Below are positions 1 to 9,461 of a stretch of 64,000 nucleotides of DNA, in pieces. The notes beneath the pieces were generated by a model. That model did not search any database, was not told where the DNA came from, and saw only the letters and a list, made by a program, of their open reading frames with translations. The first letter of the stretch is position 1. Each line of letters opens with the position of its first letter. This DNA comes from an uncultured Duncaniella sp. (GTDB taxonomy: Bacteria > Bacteroidota > Bacteroidia > Bacteroidales > Muribaculaceae). The stretch lies in NCBI GenBank assembly GCA_910586665.1, contig CAJUIX010000005.1, forward strand, positions 62,001-126,000, given 5' to 3'. A program made the translations under genes and the position numbers.

Positions 1-1414
1 CGCAAAGCTTCATAGTCTCAAGGCTCTTGCAGAGGAGCACCTGCTCGAATGACAGGGCGCCCTGCTTGCTCATCGGGAAGTCGGCCCAGTCGACGAAGAC
101 CCAGTCGCCGGTCATGCCTTCGAGCATCCCGTCGGCGTTGGTGCGTCCGAGCACATAGTCCATGAGCGTTTTCATGCGGGGATATATCTCGCTGACAAAG
201 GCCTTGTCGCCCGTGTAGAGATAATAGTCATAGATACCGATGAACCAGTAGAGAGTGTAGTCCATAATGGTATTTATATGCGCCGTCACAGGGTCCTTGC
301 CGCGGAGCAGACGTGTGGTCCTCTTGACAGTGGGGCTGTCGAAAAAGAGATAATAGTTCATGAGGTAGCTCTGCACGGCATCGCCGCTCCACACCCAGCG
401 GTCACGCTTGATACCGTCGATGAAGAACTCGCGGGTGGTCAGGTGCATGGTATAGGCGCCGACATCCCATATCTTGTTCAGCTCCGGGTCGCTGCACTTG
501 AAGGTACCTCGATACTCCACAGGGGCATATTCATAGAGCATGGCAACGTCGCCGACGTTGACACCCTCCTCGGGGCTGACATAGACATAGCGGAAGGCGC
601 GGGTGTTGTCAAGAGTGTAGTCACCGGCACGCTTGCGGCTTTCGTTGGTGGCAAGATCTGTCACCTCGCCGCTGCCAAAGCTGATTTTGTCGAGAGTCTC
701 GCAGTGGCCGAGATCAAGAGCCTCTTCTGGGCTCTCACCATAATATATATTCACATTACCGTCACCTACAACGTTTTTAAGCACCACACTTCCGAAAGTC
801 TCTCGCCCGAAATCATAAAGCTTGCCCCCGTCGGTTGTCTTATTGACTACCGACACATAGTCCTGCGGCTCTGTCTTTAGGTTGAATGTCGATGGCGGGG
901 TGGCAATATCATCGAAGTTCCAGTAGCCGGCGAGGGCATACTCCGTTGCCGAAGTATCGCTGGCCTTGCCGCTCTCGTCAATCCACTCCTTGTCCTCATT
1001 TGTCACCTTCCAGGTGCCGTCGCTGTTGACCGTCTTACCTTTTATATATATAGACGGTGGGGTCGACTGGTTCCACACCTTTATATTAAGGTTGTGCTTT
1101 CCGGCCGGAAGCTCGAACTTCGACGGCATACCAAACCGGAGCTTGCCGTCGAGTTTGACATTATATTTTCCCTCGACGGCTATTTCAATCGTCTCCGGCT
1201 CGGCGAGGTCGAGCTGCTTGCTGAATTCGACGGTCACATAGTGGCTGTCGGTCTTCCAGAACGGAGGGAAAAATGCTCCGCGCTCGGTGCGGTTGTTGTT
1301 CATCCTGTTTCCGAGCCATATTTCATAGTCCCCGGGATACCATATCCACGTCTGCGCTGAAGCAGCGAGGCCGAGAGCCACAGCCCCGAGAAATGACATA
1401 GTCCTTATTTTCAT
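1..1414 (-). CDS. GH78 alpha-L-rhamnosidase, partial (C-terminus outside window)
   Basis: The first 471 residues are visible; the gene runs off the left edge. It should release terminal alpha-L-rhamnose from pectin (rhamnogalacturonan) or other rhamnosides in the periplasm. It begins with a signal peptide (MKIRTMSFLGAVALG, then SAQ) and beta-sandwich-like N-terminal domains. The GH78 catalytic signature follows around residues 330-347, FFIDGIKRDRWVWSGDA, a Bacteroidetes version of the D-x(4)-RxxWxGD motif with the acidic residues kept. After it the (alpha/alpha)6-type helices (TIMDYTLYWFIGIYDYY) begin. The start lies 6 nt after the stop of the beta-helix gene, so it is the last visible gene of a GH127/beta-helix/GH78 operon. 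Family assignment is firm; the exact linkage cleaved is inferred. Confidence 0.85.
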   Translation of the reverse strand, partial: MKIRTMSFLGAVALGLAASAQTWIWYPGDYEIWLGNRMNNNRTERGAFFPPFWKTDSHYVTVEFSKQLDLAEPETIEIAVEGKYNVKLDGKLRFGMPSKFELPAGKHNLNIKVWNQSTPPSIYIKGKTVNSDGTWKVTNEDKEWIDESGKASDTSATEYALAGYWNFDDIATPPSTFNLKTEPQDYVSVVNKTTDGGKLYDFGRETFGSVVLKNVVGDGNVNIYYGESPEEALDLGHCETLDKISFGSGEVTDLATNESRKRAGDYTLDNTRAFRYVYVSPEEGVNVGDVAMLYEYAPVEYRGTFKCSDPELNKIWDVGAYTMHLTTREFFIDGIKRDRWVWSGDAVQSYLMNYYLFFDSPTVKRTTRLLRGKDPVTAHINTIMDYTLYWFIGIYDYYLYTGDKAFVSEIYPRMKTLMDYVLGRTNADGMLEGMTGDWVFVDWADFPMSKQGALSFEQVLLCKSLETMKLC

Positions 1415-1420
1415 GAATAT

Positions 1421-3247
1421 TTATAATGATTTGAGATGCAAGAATTCTTTCTGTAGACCCGCGTTGGAGCGGATTGAGTCACTGACTTGGGGTCCGTTGT
1501 TTTCCCATGTGTTGCCGGGACCGTTTGCATTTTGGAGATACTTCTCCCCCTCGGTCCAGTTGTCCTTCACCGTGATGAATGAGGAACCCTCGTCGGTGTA
1601 GAGGTAGAACCAGTGGTTGGGGTCATGCGCATAGCCGGGGACATAGATGTCGCGCACGCAGTTCTCTGTCACCCAGCTGTGGGGCTGGGAGCCGAGGGTG
1701 TAGACTCCGGCCACGTCATACATGTGTTTGGCATAATGGTGGATAAGGTTTGCATGGACGCGGTTGTTACGCATGCAGTTGACCGTGCGAGTCCACCCCC
1801 AGCCGAGATTGATGCCGCTGTAGGAAACATCGCAGATTTCGTTGTGCTCGATATTGATGTCACGGACATATCCGGCACAGATGCCGAGCGTGCCCCAGTC
1901 CTCGTTGGTGACGTCGACGATATAATTGTTGGCAATCGTCAGCCCCGAGCAGACCTCGCGGCCGTCGGCCGGGTCGTAAGGGAGATGTGTCTCATGCGCG
2001 GCAGGGCTGAAACTGCCGACAACGATGCCGTTGCCGGCTATGTCGCGGAAGAGGCAGCCTTCGACAAGGCCACCCTCTGTCCCCCACTCATAGTCAAGGC
2101 CCGACGAACCGAGATGCTCGAAGCGGCAGCCGAGAAAGTCAACATTCTTGGCAGCCGAGACCCTCACAGCGGCATCGGGACGACCGAGCCAACCCTGGTT
2201 GTCGAGCTTGTGGTTCTGCTTGCGGACCATTTTGGGATTAATCTTGTAACCGTCGGTCATGAACATGCCTGCCTGCAAGGGGACATGTCCTTTAAGCGAG
2301 GGGCGCATCCAGGTAGTATATTCGAAGGCGAGATTTTCGAAACGTACATTCTCCACCGGGCGGTCAAGCGTGCCCTCGACATTGACAAGTGTCTCTATCG
2401 CGGGGACAACGGCCTCCTTGACAGTCTCGTTCTTGAAGGGATAGTAGTAGAGCTTGCGGCTGTCGATGTCGTGATACCACTCACCCGGAACGTCAAGAAG
2501 CTCCATAGCGTTGGTGAGATAGAAGGCGGAGTTATGGCCGTCGGTAGTCACCATCGGACGCGGCCAGGGATGCTCGAACTGTATGCGGCTCTCCGGGTTG
2601 TGGAAGCGCACAGCAGCGCTGTCCCCCTGTATGTCGATAGACTTTATGCGCAGATTGGCCACGCACCACATCTCGTGGAGCACCATTTCGGCATATGGAG
2701 AATTTTTGATTTTTTTGACTGCTTCTGCCGGCACCCACAGCACCTCGTTGGCGGGGTCATTGCCGATGATGCGATACATCTTCTCGAAATCCTCGACATC
2801 TCTCGCCCTCACAGCCTTGTGGCCGTTGACCCAGAGCTGTCGGAAATCAAGCGGACGGCCGTTGAAAGTTGGGACATCGGCCACTAAGAACTTACCCTGG
2901 CGCTTCCAACCCTCGATTTTCACGCCTCCGTTGAGCCGCGCATCACCCTCGCCCACAATCACAGTCGGCGACGTCGGTGTCCCACTGTCCTCCGGGCGCA
3001 CGAAAACCGGCTCGTTAAGGTAATAGTCACCCGCGGCGACATGGATATTGATTCCGTTCTCCACACCCGGAGCTGCAAGACGCCTCATCTCACGAGCCTG
3101 GCGCAGGGCGGAAGTCAACGTGGCCTTCGGCGAGGATTTGCTACCGTCATTGGTGTCCTTGCCGTCGGGCGACACATAGACATCGGCTGCAATGGCTGAC
3201 ATGGCTATAGCAATAGCAGCGCCCGCCGACACAAACAGTCTTTTCAT
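1421..3247 (-). CDS. Secreted right-handed parallel beta-helix protein of a pectin-type operon
   Basis: 608 residues with a signal peptide (MKRLFVSAGAAIAIAMSAIAAD). The mature N-terminus carries YVSPDGKDTNDGSKSSPKAT, the typical opening of DUF1565/right-handed beta-helix proteins, followed by many short strand repeats such as NNYIVD, NRVHANLIHH and NCVRDIYVPG. Such proteins in polysaccharide operons are often lyases or glycoside hydrolases, or carbohydrate-binding helices; no catalytic residues can be assigned by eye. It lies 40 nt after the GH127 gene and 6 nt before the GH78 gene, so action on the same pectic or arabinogalactan substrate is likely. Seen: signal peptide and repeats. Inferred: role in side-chain degradation. 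Confidence 0.75.
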   Translation of the reverse strand: MKRLFVSAGAAIAIAMSAIAADVYVSPDGKDTNDGSKSSPKATLTSALRQAREMRRLAAPGVENGINIHVAAGDYYLNEPVFVRPEDSGTPTSPTVIVGEGDARLNGGVKIEGWKRQGKFLVADVPTFNGRPLDFRQLWVNGHKAVRARDVEDFEKMYRIIGNDPANEVLWVPAEAVKKIKNSPYAEMVLHEMWCVANLRIKSIDIQGDSAAVRFHNPESRIQFEHPWPRPMVTTDGHNSAFYLTNAMELLDVPGEWYHDIDSRKLYYYPFKNETVKEAVVPAIETLVNVEGTLDRPVENVRFENLAFEYTTWMRPSLKGHVPLQAGMFMTDGYKINPKMVRKQNHKLDNQGWLGRPDAAVRVSAAKNVDFLGCRFEHLGSSGLDYEWGTEGGLVEGCLFRDIAGNGIVVGSFSPAAHETHLPYDPADGREVCSGLTIANNYIVDVTNEDWGTLGICAGYVRDINIEHNEICDVSYSGINLGWGWTRTVNCMRNNRVHANLIHHYAKHMYDVAGVYTLGSQPHSWVTENCVRDIYVPGYAHDPNHWFYLYTDEGSSFITVKDNWTEGEKYLQNANGPGNTWENNGPQVSDSIRSNAGLQKEFLHLKSL

Positions 3248-3287
3248 GATACGTTAAATTCAGTTCTTAATGATGAATGATGATTAT

Positions 3288-5375
3288 CTATCGGGCAAGA
3301 GGGAGCCACACGCTCATCTCGGCCTTGTCGCGGTTGCCCCACGCAAAATAAGGTATCAGTGTGATTCTGACAGTCTTGTCGGCGCTACCGACCTCGCGGT
3401 AGAGCTTGCCGGTCCAGTCGCCCCCATCCACAAGGCGCGCCTCGGTCTCAAGACCCTTCATGCGGCTGCCGTCGATGGTCATATCCTTCACGATAAACTT
3501 GGCATCTGCCGGGATGAGCACGTCGTCAAGAGCCTTGCCACCCTCGATGTCGATTCCCTCGAGGCAGTACACTAACGGGCCGCGCTTGACAGCTGTATGA
3601 TTGCGTGTTTCCTCCACGAGAGGGTTCGATTCGAGGAGCTTGACCCTCATCTCCATGTCGAAGACAACTTCGTCCATAGGTTTCCAAGTGCGGTCAAGAG
3701 TAATGTAGCTGTCCGGGGTGACTTTGATATTTTCCTTCACGCCGTTGACTGTCAGAGTAGCATTGTCGCACCACGAGGGGACGCGGAGCTTCAATGCAAG
3801 CTTCTCTTTCTTCGGAACCTCGACAAGTGTTATCTTCACCCTGCCGTCGTATGGATAATCGGTCTGTTGCGTCACGACGAGGGGACGCTTCTTGCCGAGT
3901 GATGTGCGCAGTTCGTTGTCGCCGTAGAGATTGACCCAAAGGGTGCTGTCGTTGACGGTATAGGCATAGTTCTGGGCCTCGCAGATTGTGCGCAGGGTGT
4001 TGGGCGGACAGCAGAAACAGCTGATGTACTCCTCGCGGGTCTTGGGCCAGCGGAGAGTGTAAGGAAGGTCATCGCTCATTCTGAGCGGGTTGGTATAGAA
4101 ATATTTCTTGCCGTCGAGGCTGACACCGCTGAGCACGCTGTTGTAGAGTGCTGTCTCGACTATGTCGGCATACTTTGCCTCACCCGTGGCTTCGAGCATG
4201 CGCCAGTTGAAGAGCATGTTGCCGATATTGGCACAAGTCTCGTTGTGGGCTGTGCTGTTTGGGAGCTGGAAGGGGCGCCCGTAGCTCTGGTGCACCTTCT
4301 GTATGCTGTCAGGCTCGTAGCAGGTGCCGTCGGGCGAGGTTCCGTCATAAAGCGCGCCGCAGGCTCCGGTGATATACATCTTGCGGCTCACGATGTCGTT
4401 CCAAATGCTCGTGAGGTTCTTCATCAGCTGCTCCTCGCCTGTCTCGTTGTAGAGGTCGGCGACGCCGGCATAGAGATAGTTGGCGCGGACGGCATGGCCC
4501 ATCGCGTTATACTGGTCGCGGAAGGGGATGCGGTCCTGGTTGTCGTCGGTACCGTTCTCCACGAGACCTCGGATGTCGATAAGGTTCTTGGCAAGTTCGA
4601 GATAGCGGGGATTGCCTGTCTCGCGATACATCTCGACCACACCCATGTAGTGCGAGGGGCAGATTGCATTGCGCGCAAGCTCGGCAGAGGCTGTCTCATA
4701 AAATCCGCAGAGGAAATCGGTAGCCTTGACAGCGGCGTCGAAGAGCGATGTTTTCCCTGTGGCCCTCTTGTGGATGATACCTGCCATCATCAGGTGGCCG
4801 AGATTATATGTTTCAAAATTAAGACGGTTGGCAAAGGCACCTTTCTCGTCCTCACCTCCGACCTTGGTGCCAATCACGGTCTGCTCCTTATGTTCGGCAT
4901 GGCTATCGACACCACGGTTGCGCTCGTCAATGATGACGGGAGTATGGATATAGCCGTCGGCCCGCTGGGCCTTCACCACCTGCTCTATGAACTTGTCCAT
5001 GAGCGCGTCGAGCTTGGGGTCCTTGTTGACGGCATAGACCGCGGCAACGGCCTCGAGCCATTTATACATGTCTCCGTCATGGAAGGGAGGGCCCCAATGC
5101 TCCCCTTCGCAGGTGCCTGCGGCTATTTCAAAATTTCGGAAACCGTGAGAAACATCGGGATTGTTCCAGGTGTCCCACATACTCTGCAACGATGTACCGC
5201 TGTAGACATTGAAACGTTCTCCCCAAAAGCCGCCGTTCCACCTCACTGCTCCGAGAGGGGTATTGGTCATTACAGCATGACGGCTATCTGAAGTATCTGT
5301 CAGCCCGCCACTCTGGGCGTAGGCGCCAAATGACAATAAGGCGCATGATACAATCGCACTAAATTTGTGAAACAT
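3288..5375 (-). CDS. GH127 beta-L-arabinofuranosidase (DUF1680)
   Basis: 695 residues from the ATG at 5375. An upstream ATG at 5441 is possible, but the signal peptide (MFHKFSAIVSCALLSFGAYAQ) and a promoter at 5411-5442 favour the inner start. GH127 enzymes release beta-L-arabinofuranose from plant arabinans and extensin-type glycans, using a zinc-bound cysteine nucleophile. The expected metal site is complete: Glu379 and Cys381 in NETCANIGN, and Cys455/Cys456 in CFCCPPN, Cys455 being the likely nucleophile. The fold is an (alpha/alpha)6 barrel followed by beta-domains. It heads the minus-strand operon with the beta-helix and GH78 genes. The neighbouring activity set (arabinose and rhamnose removal) fits rhamnogalacturonan side chains. 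Confidence 0.9.
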   Translation of the reverse strand: MFHKFSAIVSCALLSFGAYAQSGGLTDTSDSRHAVMTNTPLGAVRWNGGFWGERFNVYSGTSLQSMWDTWNNPDVSHGFRNFEIAAGTCEGEHWGPPFHDGDMYKWLEAVAAVYAVNKDPKLDALMDKFIEQVVKAQRADGYIHTPVIIDERNRGVDSHAEHKEQTVIGTKVGGEDEKGAFANRLNFETYNLGHLMMAGIIHKRATGKTSLFDAAVKATDFLCGFYETASAELARNAICPSHYMGVVEMYRETGNPRYLELAKNLIDIRGLVENGTDDNQDRIPFRDQYNAMGHAVRANYLYAGVADLYNETGEEQLMKNLTSIWNDIVSRKMYITGACGALYDGTSPDGTCYEPDSIQKVHQSYGRPFQLPNSTAHNETCANIGNMLFNWRMLEATGEAKYADIVETALYNSVLSGVSLDGKKYFYTNPLRMSDDLPYTLRWPKTREEYISCFCCPPNTLRTICEAQNYAYTVNDSTLWVNLYGDNELRTSLGKKRPLVVTQQTDYPYDGRVKITLVEVPKKEKLALKLRVPSWCDNATLTVNGVKENIKVTPDSYITLDRTWKPMDEVVFDMEMRVKLLESNPLVEETRNHTAVKRGPLVYCLEGIDIEGGKALDDVLIPADAKFIVKDMTIDGSRMKGLETEARLVDGGDWTGKLYREVGSADKTVRITLIPYFAWGNRDKAEMSVWLPLAR

Positions 5376-5410
5376 AAATCGAATGGAATTAGATATAAGA
5401 ATTTTGTTTA

Positions 5411-5442
5411 CAAAGTTAACCAAATTTGTGCATAATAGCAAG
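5411..5442 (-). promoter_or_regulatory. Promoter of the GH127 operon
   Basis: On the minus strand: CTTG, 20 nt, TAACTTTG, matching the Bacteroidetes primary sigma factor consensus (TTTG-N19-21-TAnnTTTG) with one mismatch. It leaves a leader of about 30 nt before the ATG at 5375 and would lie inside the coding region if the ATG at 5441 were used. Confidence 0.7.
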
Positions 5443-5566
5443 TTTCAAATATCCGTATTTTCAATTTTACAATAAGCCCTTCCTTTCAACCTAATGTAAA
5501 AGGTATTTCAAAAGCTATATTATGTCTATGTTTGGCACTTTTTTAATGACAATTCATAATTAGCAT

Positions 5567-5591
5567 AAAAAGTGTAATTTTTACACTTTTT
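5567..5591. promoter_or_regulatory. Perfect 11-bp inverted repeat, possible operator
   Basis: Arms AAAAAGTGTAA and TTACACTTTTT with a 3-nt TTT loop, about 125 bp upstream of the GH127 -33 box. Both genes around it read leftwards and the transporter already has its own terminator, so an operator is as likely as a second, AU-rich terminator. Function is not shown by sequence. Confidence 0.45.
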
Positions 5592-5620
5592 CATATCGAA
5601 TGAATCCGATAATACAAATA

Positions 5621-5655
5621 GCGCCCAAAATGTTATAGCGGGACATTTTGGGCGC
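5621..5655 (-). terminator. Terminator of the phosphate transporter gene
   Basis: Perfect 13-bp arms (GCGCCCAAAATGT and its complement) around a 9-nt loop, 18 nt beyond the transporter stop codon. The tail on the minus strand is only moderately T-rich (TATTTGTATTAT). Confidence 0.7.
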
Positions 5656-5673
5656 ATCACATGAAAGAGGAAT

Positions 5674-7941
5674 CTATCGTTGGGCTACTGGAGAAAATGC
5701 CACAACATGTAGTTTTAAGAAAGCTCGGAGGTATTTTCTGATGCTCGACACCATTTCCTGCGTCTCCTGGAGCATGTTCAAGTAGACGTAGAGGACAGCC
5801 ATAGATGCGGTGTCGCCGTCATGCAGGTGATCATAGAGCTTGTAGTATGTGCCTGCAATCATATCCTTGATTTCGTCGCAGCGCTTGCGGAGCGTCGGGA
5901 CGACCTCGATATCGGAGCTGTCAATAGTTTCGAGGACGTCATTGAAAAGCGTCGCCACACGGTCACGAATCGCCTGGAAATCATCGACATACTGCGTCGG
6001 GAGTCGATGGAAGTTGTTTTCCACATGCTCCTTGCATATTTCATTGATACGGCGGAGGTTATAGAGCATCGACATGCAGCTGTTGTTGGCCAGATGGAAC
6101 CACGCGCTCTTCTCGATAGCCGTCTCACGGCTCACCTGCCGCAGACACAGGGTCTCCTTGCGGCGGGAATTTTTAAGCACGCGCTTCTGGTTTTGCAAGC
6201 TGTTTTCAGCACGGTTGAGAGTCTTGACATCGTCCTTGATAAAGGCTCCTGTGACAGAGATATATTTCTCACCGGCGTAAACCATGAACTTGCGCTGCTC
6301 GTCGGTCATGTAGAGGAGCAGGAGGTCCCATGCCTGGGCCTTATCGGGAGTATTGAGGATTGTCTGAAACATTGTATCGCCCGTCTCAACCGCCTGCTTC
6401 TTACGGAAGCGGCGGTTGCTCCTGATAATGAGACACACAGTCACCACGGCGAGGACAAACATCACCCAATGGCCGCCCCAATACATCGCCGCCACTATGA
6501 TACCGGCCCCGATGAAGGCCGCGCCGGCTGTGAGAAACCATCCGCCTATGACGGAAATCACACCCGTGATACGGAACACGGCGCTCTCACGCCCCCAAGC
6601 GCGGTCGGCAAGCGATGTACCCATAGCCACCATGAAGGTGACAAACGTAGTCGACAACGGGAGTTTGAGCGAGGTTCCGAGCGCGATGAGCGCCCCGGCG
6701 AGCACAAGGTTGATAGAGCCGCGGATGAGGTCGAAGGCCGCCCCATGCTCGAGGGTGTTCTCATCCATAACGAAGCGGCTGTTGATCCACTTGCGGGCGC
6801 GAAGGGGAATCACACGACGGCCTACGGCGAGCAGCGACAGGGTCCAGCGCACAAGGCGGCGGGCTATGCGTGAGGAGCCAAACATCTCGTCGCCATTGCC
6901 CTGGCTTCCGAGACCGATTTCGGTCTTGGCCACATTGCGCGCCTTGGACGAGGTGGCAAGCGCCACCACCATTACAACGCCGGCTCCTATGAGAAACCAT
7001 ATCGGGGTGTCAGCCGAGCCGTTGAGCGAGTCCATGAAGAAGCCGCGGGCATCCCCGCCGCCGTTAGCCGCATAATCCTGCCAGGCCGAGAGACCAGTGA
7101 GCGGCACACCGATAAAGTTGACAAGGTCGTTGCCGGCAAAGGCCATAGCCAGCGAGAAGGTACCCATAAGCACAATGACTTTAAGCACATTGACATTCAG
7201 GGCATGGAGCAGCTGCATGAGCACCGTGAAGAAAGCGAAGCTTGCCCCGACGATGATGCAGACATTATCTGAAATCCACCTCTTGACCTCGGGGGTCATA
7301 AATGACATATCCTTGGCACCCTTTATGATGAGGAAGTAGACAATAGCGGTGGCACAGACACCCCCGAAAATACCGATTTTCCACTTCAGGCGGCTCTTGA
7401 ACTCGAATGAGAACACCAGGCGCGACAGGAATTGCACAATTGTGCCGAACACGAAGGCTATCGCCACCGACAGGAAGATACCCAGGATTACCGACAAGGC
7501 TTTCTCAGTGTTCAGCAGGTCATTGAAGCCCAATTCTCCGACACCGCCGGCCATCTTGATGAGCGCGACGACGAAGGTAGCACCCATAAGTTCGAAGACC
7601 ATCGACACAGTCGTGGAAGTCGGCATACCGAGAGTGTTGAAAATATCCAGCAGTATAATATCCGTGACCATGACAGCCATCAGGATGCATATAATCTCGT
7701 AAAATGAGAAATGCTCCGGCCTGAATATGCCGTGACGGGCTATATCCATCATGCCATTGCTCATCGCGGCGCCTATGAAGACACCTATTGACGCGATAAT
7801 CAGTACCCTCTTGAAAGAGGCGGCCTTCGAACCTATGGCCGAGTTAAGGAAGTTGACCGCGTCGTTGCTGACTCCGACCGACAGGTCAAACACTGCCAGC
7901 AGGAACAGGAAGATGATGACGCATAAAAATAGTAGATCCAT
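5674..7941 (-). CDS. PiT-family inorganic phosphate transporter with C-terminal PhoU/DUF47-like region
   Basis: 755 residues. An inner-membrane transporter taking up phosphate (or metal-phosphate) with H+ or Na+. Both halves of the PiT signature are visible: GVSNDAVNFLNSAIGSKAA near the N-terminus and FAGNDLVNFIGVPLTG near residues 270-285. About ten hydrophobic segments span residues 1-510. The soluble C-terminal third (about 520-755) is helical and charged, resembling the PhoU/DUF47 domain fused to PiT proteins in Bacteroidetes. It is followed by a perfect-stem terminator. A two-component system is encoded 80 bp upstream in the same direction, which makes phosphate-responsive control plausible but unproven. 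Confidence 0.9.
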   Translation of the reverse strand: MDLLFLCVIIFLFLLAVFDLSVGVSNDAVNFLNSAIGSKAASFKRVLIIASIGVFIGAAMSNGMMDIARHGIFRPEHFSFYEIICILMAVMVTDIILLDIFNTLGMPTSTTVSMVFELMGATFVVALIKMAGGVGELGFNDLLNTEKALSVILGIFLSVAIAFVFGTIVQFLSRLVFSFEFKSRLKWKIGIFGGVCATAIVYFLIIKGAKDMSFMTPEVKRWISDNVCIIVGASFAFFTVLMQLLHALNVNVLKVIVLMGTFSLAMAFAGNDLVNFIGVPLTGLSAWQDYAANGGGDARGFFMDSLNGSADTPIWFLIGAGVVMVVALATSSKARNVAKTEIGLGSQGNGDEMFGSSRIARRLVRWTLSLLAVGRRVIPLRARKWINSRFVMDENTLEHGAAFDLIRGSINLVLAGALIALGTSLKLPLSTTFVTFMVAMGTSLADRAWGRESAVFRITGVISVIGGWFLTAGAAFIGAGIIVAAMYWGGHWVMFVLAVVTVCLIIRSNRRFRKKQAVETGDTMFQTILNTPDKAQAWDLLLLYMTDEQRKFMVYAGEKYISVTGAFIKDDVKTLNRAENSLQNQKRVLKNSRRKETLCLRQVSRETAIEKSAWFHLANNSCMSMLYNLRRINEICKEHVENNFHRLPTQYVDDFQAIRDRVATLFNDVLETIDSSDIEVVPTLRKRCDEIKDMIAGTYYKLYDHLHDGDTASMAVLYVYLNMLQETQEMVSSIRKYLRAFLKLHVVAFSPVAQR

Positions 7942-8021
7942 ATCTTTTTACCTTGCATTATTTCTTATGCAAAGTAAAAAACAATATGTTTCATAAATGT
8001 TTCATAAACTTTAATCACATA

Positions 8022-9461
8022 TTAAATTTTCGGCAGGCGTATCTTGAATACCAGTCCTCCCTCACGCCGGTTAGTGACCGAGACCTCACCGCCGTGCCAA
8101 AGAATGGCGTTTTTGACTATCGAGAGCCCTAATCCCGTCCCCCCTGCCTGACGCGAGCGCCCCTTGTCGACGCGGTAGAAGCGCTCGAACAGGCGTGGCA
8201 GCTCATTTTCGGCTACGCCACGCCCGTCGTCAGCCACAGTGAGAATCACATAGTCCGCACTATCCGCCGCAAGATTTATCTCGACCCGGCTCCCACCCGA
8301 GTGGACAATGGCATTGTCTATTAAATTTTTGAACACTGAGAATAGCAGCGAGGAATTGCCTTGCATGGCAATCTCACGGTCAACACCGTTGACAATCACC
8401 AGCCCCCTTGTCGCCGCAGCCGGGGCAAGCTCGTCGCAGACATCGTCTATCACCTCCGTAAGGTTCACTTCCTCCCTGGCAATTACACTTCCCCCCTCCT
8501 CCATGCGTGTTATCAGCGCCACGTCGGCGAGCAGGCTGCGGAGGCGCTGATTCTCGACGTAGCAGCGCATGATAAACTCATCGCGCTTCTCCGGGCTGAG
8601 ATTTTTATGTTCCACGAGAGTCTCGAGGCAGACCTGCATCGCGGCGACCGGCGTCTTCAGTTCATGATTTATATTGTTAGTCAGCTGCTTCTTAATTCTG
8701 ATTTTCTCCTGCTCCTCGTTGATAGCGGCGCGGTGCTCCCGGTCGCGGTCGGTGATAGCCTGTTGCAAGCGGGCATACAGGCGCACGATGTGGTTTGAAA
8801 TCTCGCCCAGCTCGTCGTGGGGAAACGGCTCTGTGTCGTAAATCCTCTCCCCCTTCTCCGCGCTTTCTGCAAAACTGCTAAGACGCGACAGATTCTGCCC
8901 GAGGCGACGGGTGACGAGATAGCCTATCACACACATTATGACAGTCACGGCAATCATGAACCACACAAAGCCATAGTCAGCCTTCAGCAGAAGCTCAAGC
9001 GGGCTTGAATAGGGGACAGCGGTGCGCACGATATACCTGTCGCCACTCTTGGCCGAGTAAAAATAAGTCTCCCCCGTAGTGCTGCTGTGACGCCTGACCG
9101 CGAAGCCGGTGCCTGTATTGAGAGCACGGGCAATCTCCTCGCGCCCTAGGTGGCTGGCTGTCGGAAGAGAGTCGAGAATGTTGTCATAGATAATTTTGCC
9201 GTCACTGGTCATGATGCTGACCCGAAGCTCATCAAAAGGATTCGGCGGCAGCATCGACAGCCTGAATCCCTCCGGGTTCTTGTCAAACTCATCGAGCAGG
9301 CGGTCATTTATCACCTGCAACTGGGCGTTTAGCTCTACTATCTTGAATTTCTTCTCCCTATAGTATTGAAACCCCGCAAAGCACCCGACCAGCAGCCATG
9401 AATAGACCACCAGTCCGATGAAGAGCCGTTTATGATATGTGAGCCTACTCCATGAAGCCAT
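8022..9461 (-). CDS. Two-component sensor histidine kinase
   Basis: 479 residues from the ATG at 9461; an alternative ATG at 9485 would add 8 residues. Architecture: TM1 (LFIGLVVYSWLLVGCFAGF), a periplasmic sensor of about 130 residues, TM2 (FVWFMIAVTVIMCVIGYLV), a HAMP-like linker, a HisKA domain with phospho-accepting His266 in NINHELKTPV, and a HATPase_c domain with N box (NLIDNAIVHSG), G1 (VADDGRGV) and G2 (GGTGLGLSIV). The start overlaps the 3' end of the response regulator by 17 nt, so the two are translationally coupled. The signal is unknown; the phosphate transporter downstream suggests phosphate or envelope sensing. Confidence 0.9.
   Translation of the reverse strand: MASWSRLTYHKRLFIGLVVYSWLLVGCFAGFQYYREKKFKIVELNAQLQVINDRLLDEFDKNPEGFRLSMLPPNPFDELRVSIMTSDGKIIYDNILDSLPTASHLGREEIARALNTGTGFAVRRHSSTTGETYFYSAKSGDRYIVRTAVPYSSPLELLLKADYGFVWFMIAVTVIMCVIGYLVTRRLGQNLSRLSSFAESAEKGERIYDTEPFPHDELGEISNHIVRLYARLQQAITDRDREHRAAINEEQEKIRIKKQLTNNINHELKTPVAAMQVCLETLVEHKNLSPEKRDEFIMRCYVENQRLRSLLADVALITRMEEGGSVIAREEVNLTEVIDDVCDELAPAAATRGLVIVNGVDREIAMQGNSSLLFSVFKNLIDNAIVHSGGSRVEINLAADSADYVILTVADDGRGVAENELPRLFERFYRVDKGRSRQAGGTGLGLSIVKNAILWHGGEVSVTNRREGGLVFKIRLPKI

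Larger units (their letters stand above)
5376..5673. other. 298-bp gap holding the GH127 promoter, an inverted repeat and a terminator
   Basis: No credible gene. From left to right it holds the GH127 promoter (5411-5442), a perfect AT-rich inverted repeat (5567-5591) and the terminator of the phosphate transporter gene (5621-5655). Confidence 0.8.

Noticed and set aside
5441..5441. ATG at 5441 as the GH127 start
   Set aside because: It would put a non-signal-like segment before the signal peptide and place the promoter at 5411-5442 inside the coding region.
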